DNA of 6,518 nucleotides from NCBI GenBank assembly GCA_937915485.1, contig CALGII010000003.1:1-6518 (forward strand). Direction: 5' to 3'. Positions 4,924 through 6,518 of this stretch are shown piece after piece. The DNA comes from an uncultured Ignavibacteriota bacterium (GTDB lineage Bacteria > Bacteroidota > Ignavibacteria > Tepidaquicellales > Tepidaquicellaceae). Made by a program: the position numbers and the translations under genes. The notes below the pieces were generated by a model that did no database searches, was not told where the DNA came from, and worked only from the letters and a program-made list of their open reading frames with translations. Numbering within the stretch: the first letter of the stretch is position 1; every line of letters starts with the position of its first letter.

Positions 4924-6518
4924 ATGAATTCATTTTACCGTTATTTTTTGCTGCTCGCATTTGTGGCTGGAATTAATTTCAACCTTCCGGCTCAAAACTT
5001 TTCTTATTGGAGCGATGCCGATGCAAGAGACATTCATACAACCGGCAGGCGCGCGATTTTTCCGGATAAATACAGGAGCCTGACGCTGAACGTCCCCGTG
5101 ATTACAAAAATTTTATCTGAAGCGCCTCACGACGATAAAGTGCAGGTAAAATACTCGAACACAATCGTGTCCCTTCCTCTTCCTGACGGAAAATTCGGAA
5201 GGTTCAGAATCGTAGATTCGCCCGTTATGGAAAAGGGACTGGCGGATAAGTTTCCCGATATAAGAACTTTTTCGGGACAGGGAATAGACGACCCCTTCGC
5301 GACCGCTAAACTTGACATCACACCGCTTGGATTTCACGCGATGATTCTGTCTGTAAGCGGCTCGGTGTTCATTGACCCGTACGCCATTGGAGACACGTAT
5401 AATTATATTAGTTATTATAAGAAAGATTTCAACCCCGCAGGAAAGGAATTTGAATGCAGGATGATGAACGATTTAAGAAAACAGGAAGACGAAAATAAGC
5501 GGACTTTCCGCGTGCTTCAGGAAGGCGAGTTGAAAACGTACAGGATTGCAATTGCGACCACGGGCGAATACGCGCTTTATTTCGGCGGTACGGTTCCGGG
5601 AGCGCTTGCCGCGGTCGTCACTTCCCTAAATAGGGTTGACGGCGTGTATGAGCGCGAAGTATCCGTGAGAATGATTCTTGTCTCGAACAACAACCTCTTG
5701 ATATTTACGAATGCCGCTACCGACCCCTACACGAACAACAACGGAGAGGTAATGCTCGGACAAAACCAGACAACGATTGACAACATAATCGGAACAGGAA
5801 ATTATGACATAGGACACGTATTCAGCACCGGCGGCGGCGGTATTGCTCAATTGGGCTGTGTATGCGTCGCGGGATTGAAAGCGCAGGGGGTAACGGGAAG
5901 CAATGCGCCGGTCGGCGACCCGTTTGATATTGATTATGTCGCGCACGAAATGGGGCACCAGTTTGGAGGAAATCATACTTTTAACGCCGTAACAGGCAGC
6001 TGCGGCGGCGGAAACAGGGTTGCGGGAGCCGCTTACGAGCCTGGCAGCGGCTCAACTATTATGGCTTATGCGGGAATTTGTTCACCCAACAATCTTCAAC
6101 AACACAGCGACCCGTATTTTCATACGAAAAACCTTGACGAAATTTTAATGTTTACGAATTCAGGTTCAGGCAATACCTGTCCTGTTGTAACTGTTACGGG
6201 AAACCATAATCCTGTTGTTGACCCGGGTCTTGGAGGCAACACCATACCCGTTTCCACTCCGTTTACAATTACAGGCAGCGCGACCGATGCTGACAACGAT
6301 ACACTTACTTATTGCTGGGAAGAATATGATTTGGGACCTGCGGGAAACTGGAACGCGCCCGTACTGAATGCACCGATTTTCAGGTCATTCAATCCCGTTG
6401 CCTCGCCGTCAAGAACGTTTCCAAAGCAATCGAGTCTTTTAAACAATGTGCAGTACATTGGTGAATTCATGCCGAATTATACGCGGAGTCTTTCGTTTTG
6501 CCTGCTTGTCAGGGACAA
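4924..6518 (+). CDS. Secreted reprolysin-like zinc metallopeptidase, 3' end beyond the window
   Basis: The frame is open from ATG 4924 to the right edge: 531 residues plus two bases, with no stop. Residues 1-24 are a signal peptide ending near NLPAQ. Residues ~25-200 form a probable pro-region. The peptidase domain begins near KTYRIAIATTGEYALYFGG (~204-222) and runs to ~418. The metzincin zinc site HEMGHQFGGNH is intact: H341, H345 and H351 bind zinc and E342 is the catalytic base. The Met-turn STIMAYAG has its Met at 380. This matches the reprolysin-like (M12B-type) bacterial family, which hydrolyses proteins outside the cell. From ~420 an Ig- or PKD-like region follows (PFTITGSATDADNDTLTYCWE). 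Relatives usually carry more such domains and a T9SS sorting domain, which would lie outside the window. The ATG lacks a Shine-Dalgarno, but the signal peptide starts directly there. It follows another secreted, T9SS-type gene but has its own promoter region. Confidence 0.92.
   Translation, partial: MNSFYRYFLLLAFVAGINFNLPAQNFSYWSDADARDIHTTGRRAIFPDKYRSLTLNVPVITKILSEAPHDDKVQVKYSNTIVSLPLPDGKFGRFRIVDSPVMEKGLADKFPDIRTFSGQGIDDPFATAKLDITPLGFHAMILSVSGSVFIDPYAIGDTYNYISYYKKDFNPAGKEFECRMMNDLRKQEDENKRTFRVLQEGELKTYRIAIATTGEYALYFGGTVPGALAAVVTSLNRVDGVYEREVSVRMILVSNNNLLIFTNAATDPYTNNNGEVMLGQNQTTIDNIIGTGNYDIGHVFSTGGGGIAQLGCVCVAGLKAQGVTGSNAPVGDPFDIDYVAHEMGHQFGGNHTFNAVTGSCGGGNRVAGAAYEPGSGSTIMAYAGICSPNNLQQHSDPYFHTKNLDEILMFTNSGSGNTCPVVTVTGNHNPVVDPGLGGNTIPVSTPFTITGSATDADNDTLTYCWEEYDLGPAGNWNAPVLNAPIFRSFNPVASPSRTFPKQSSLLNNVQYIGEFMPNYTRSLSFCLLVRD

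Noticed and set aside
5113..5976. Minus-strand open frames antisense to the metallopeptidase gene
   Set aside because: The + strand frame across this whole stretch encodes an intact pro-region and metzincin domain, so these are shadows.

Overview
The window looks like a chromosomal segment from a member of the FCB group, most likely Ignavibacteriota or a close relative. Two secreted proteins have Bacteroidetes-style features. One ends in a C-terminal type IX secretion (T9SS) sorting domain that carries the NYPNPFNPST signature typical of Ignavibacteria-like genomes. Most starts lack a strong Shine-Dalgarno sequence, and a TAnnTTTG promoter element precedes the last gene. The taxonomic call is an inference from these protein styles; no rRNA gene is present.

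Layout. Positions 1-171 hold the 3' end of a probable outer-membrane beta-barrel gene on the + strand, followed by a strong hairpin terminator (179-213). Three minus-strand genes of unknown function fill 226-2062. In transcription order these are a 173-aa protein with an internal domain duplication, a 171-aa protein with a C-terminal zinc ribbon, and a 236-aa protein with a central zinc ribbon. The last two are separated by only 5 nt. They are divergent from a Dps-like (DPSL) ferritin-family gene at 2265-2765. The shared intergenic region holds a good minus-strand promoter, a + strand TATAAT that overlaps its -10, and a leader hairpin. The DPSL gene ends in its own terminator.

Positions 2799-3330 are AT-rich and hold no convincing gene, although a 56-codon minus-strand open frame deserves a homology search. 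A secreted beta-propeller-like protein with six Asp-box motifs and a T9SS domain follows (3344-4699), with a good Shine-Dalgarno and a strong terminator. The last gene starts at 4924 and runs off the right edge. It encodes a secreted reprolysin-like zinc metallopeptidase with an intact HExxHxxGxxH site and a Met-turn.

Functionally there are two themes. One is an envelope or secreted set (barrel protein, propeller, metallopeptidase), at least partly using the T9SS. The other is a cytoplasmic set: an oxidative-stress or iron mini-ferritin beside an uncharacterised cluster with two zinc-ribbon proteins. Whether that cluster is functionally tied to the DPSL gene is not shown by the sequence; the shared promoter region is the only hint. 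I did not see CRISPR arrays, tRNA or rRNA genes, or intact insertion sequences.
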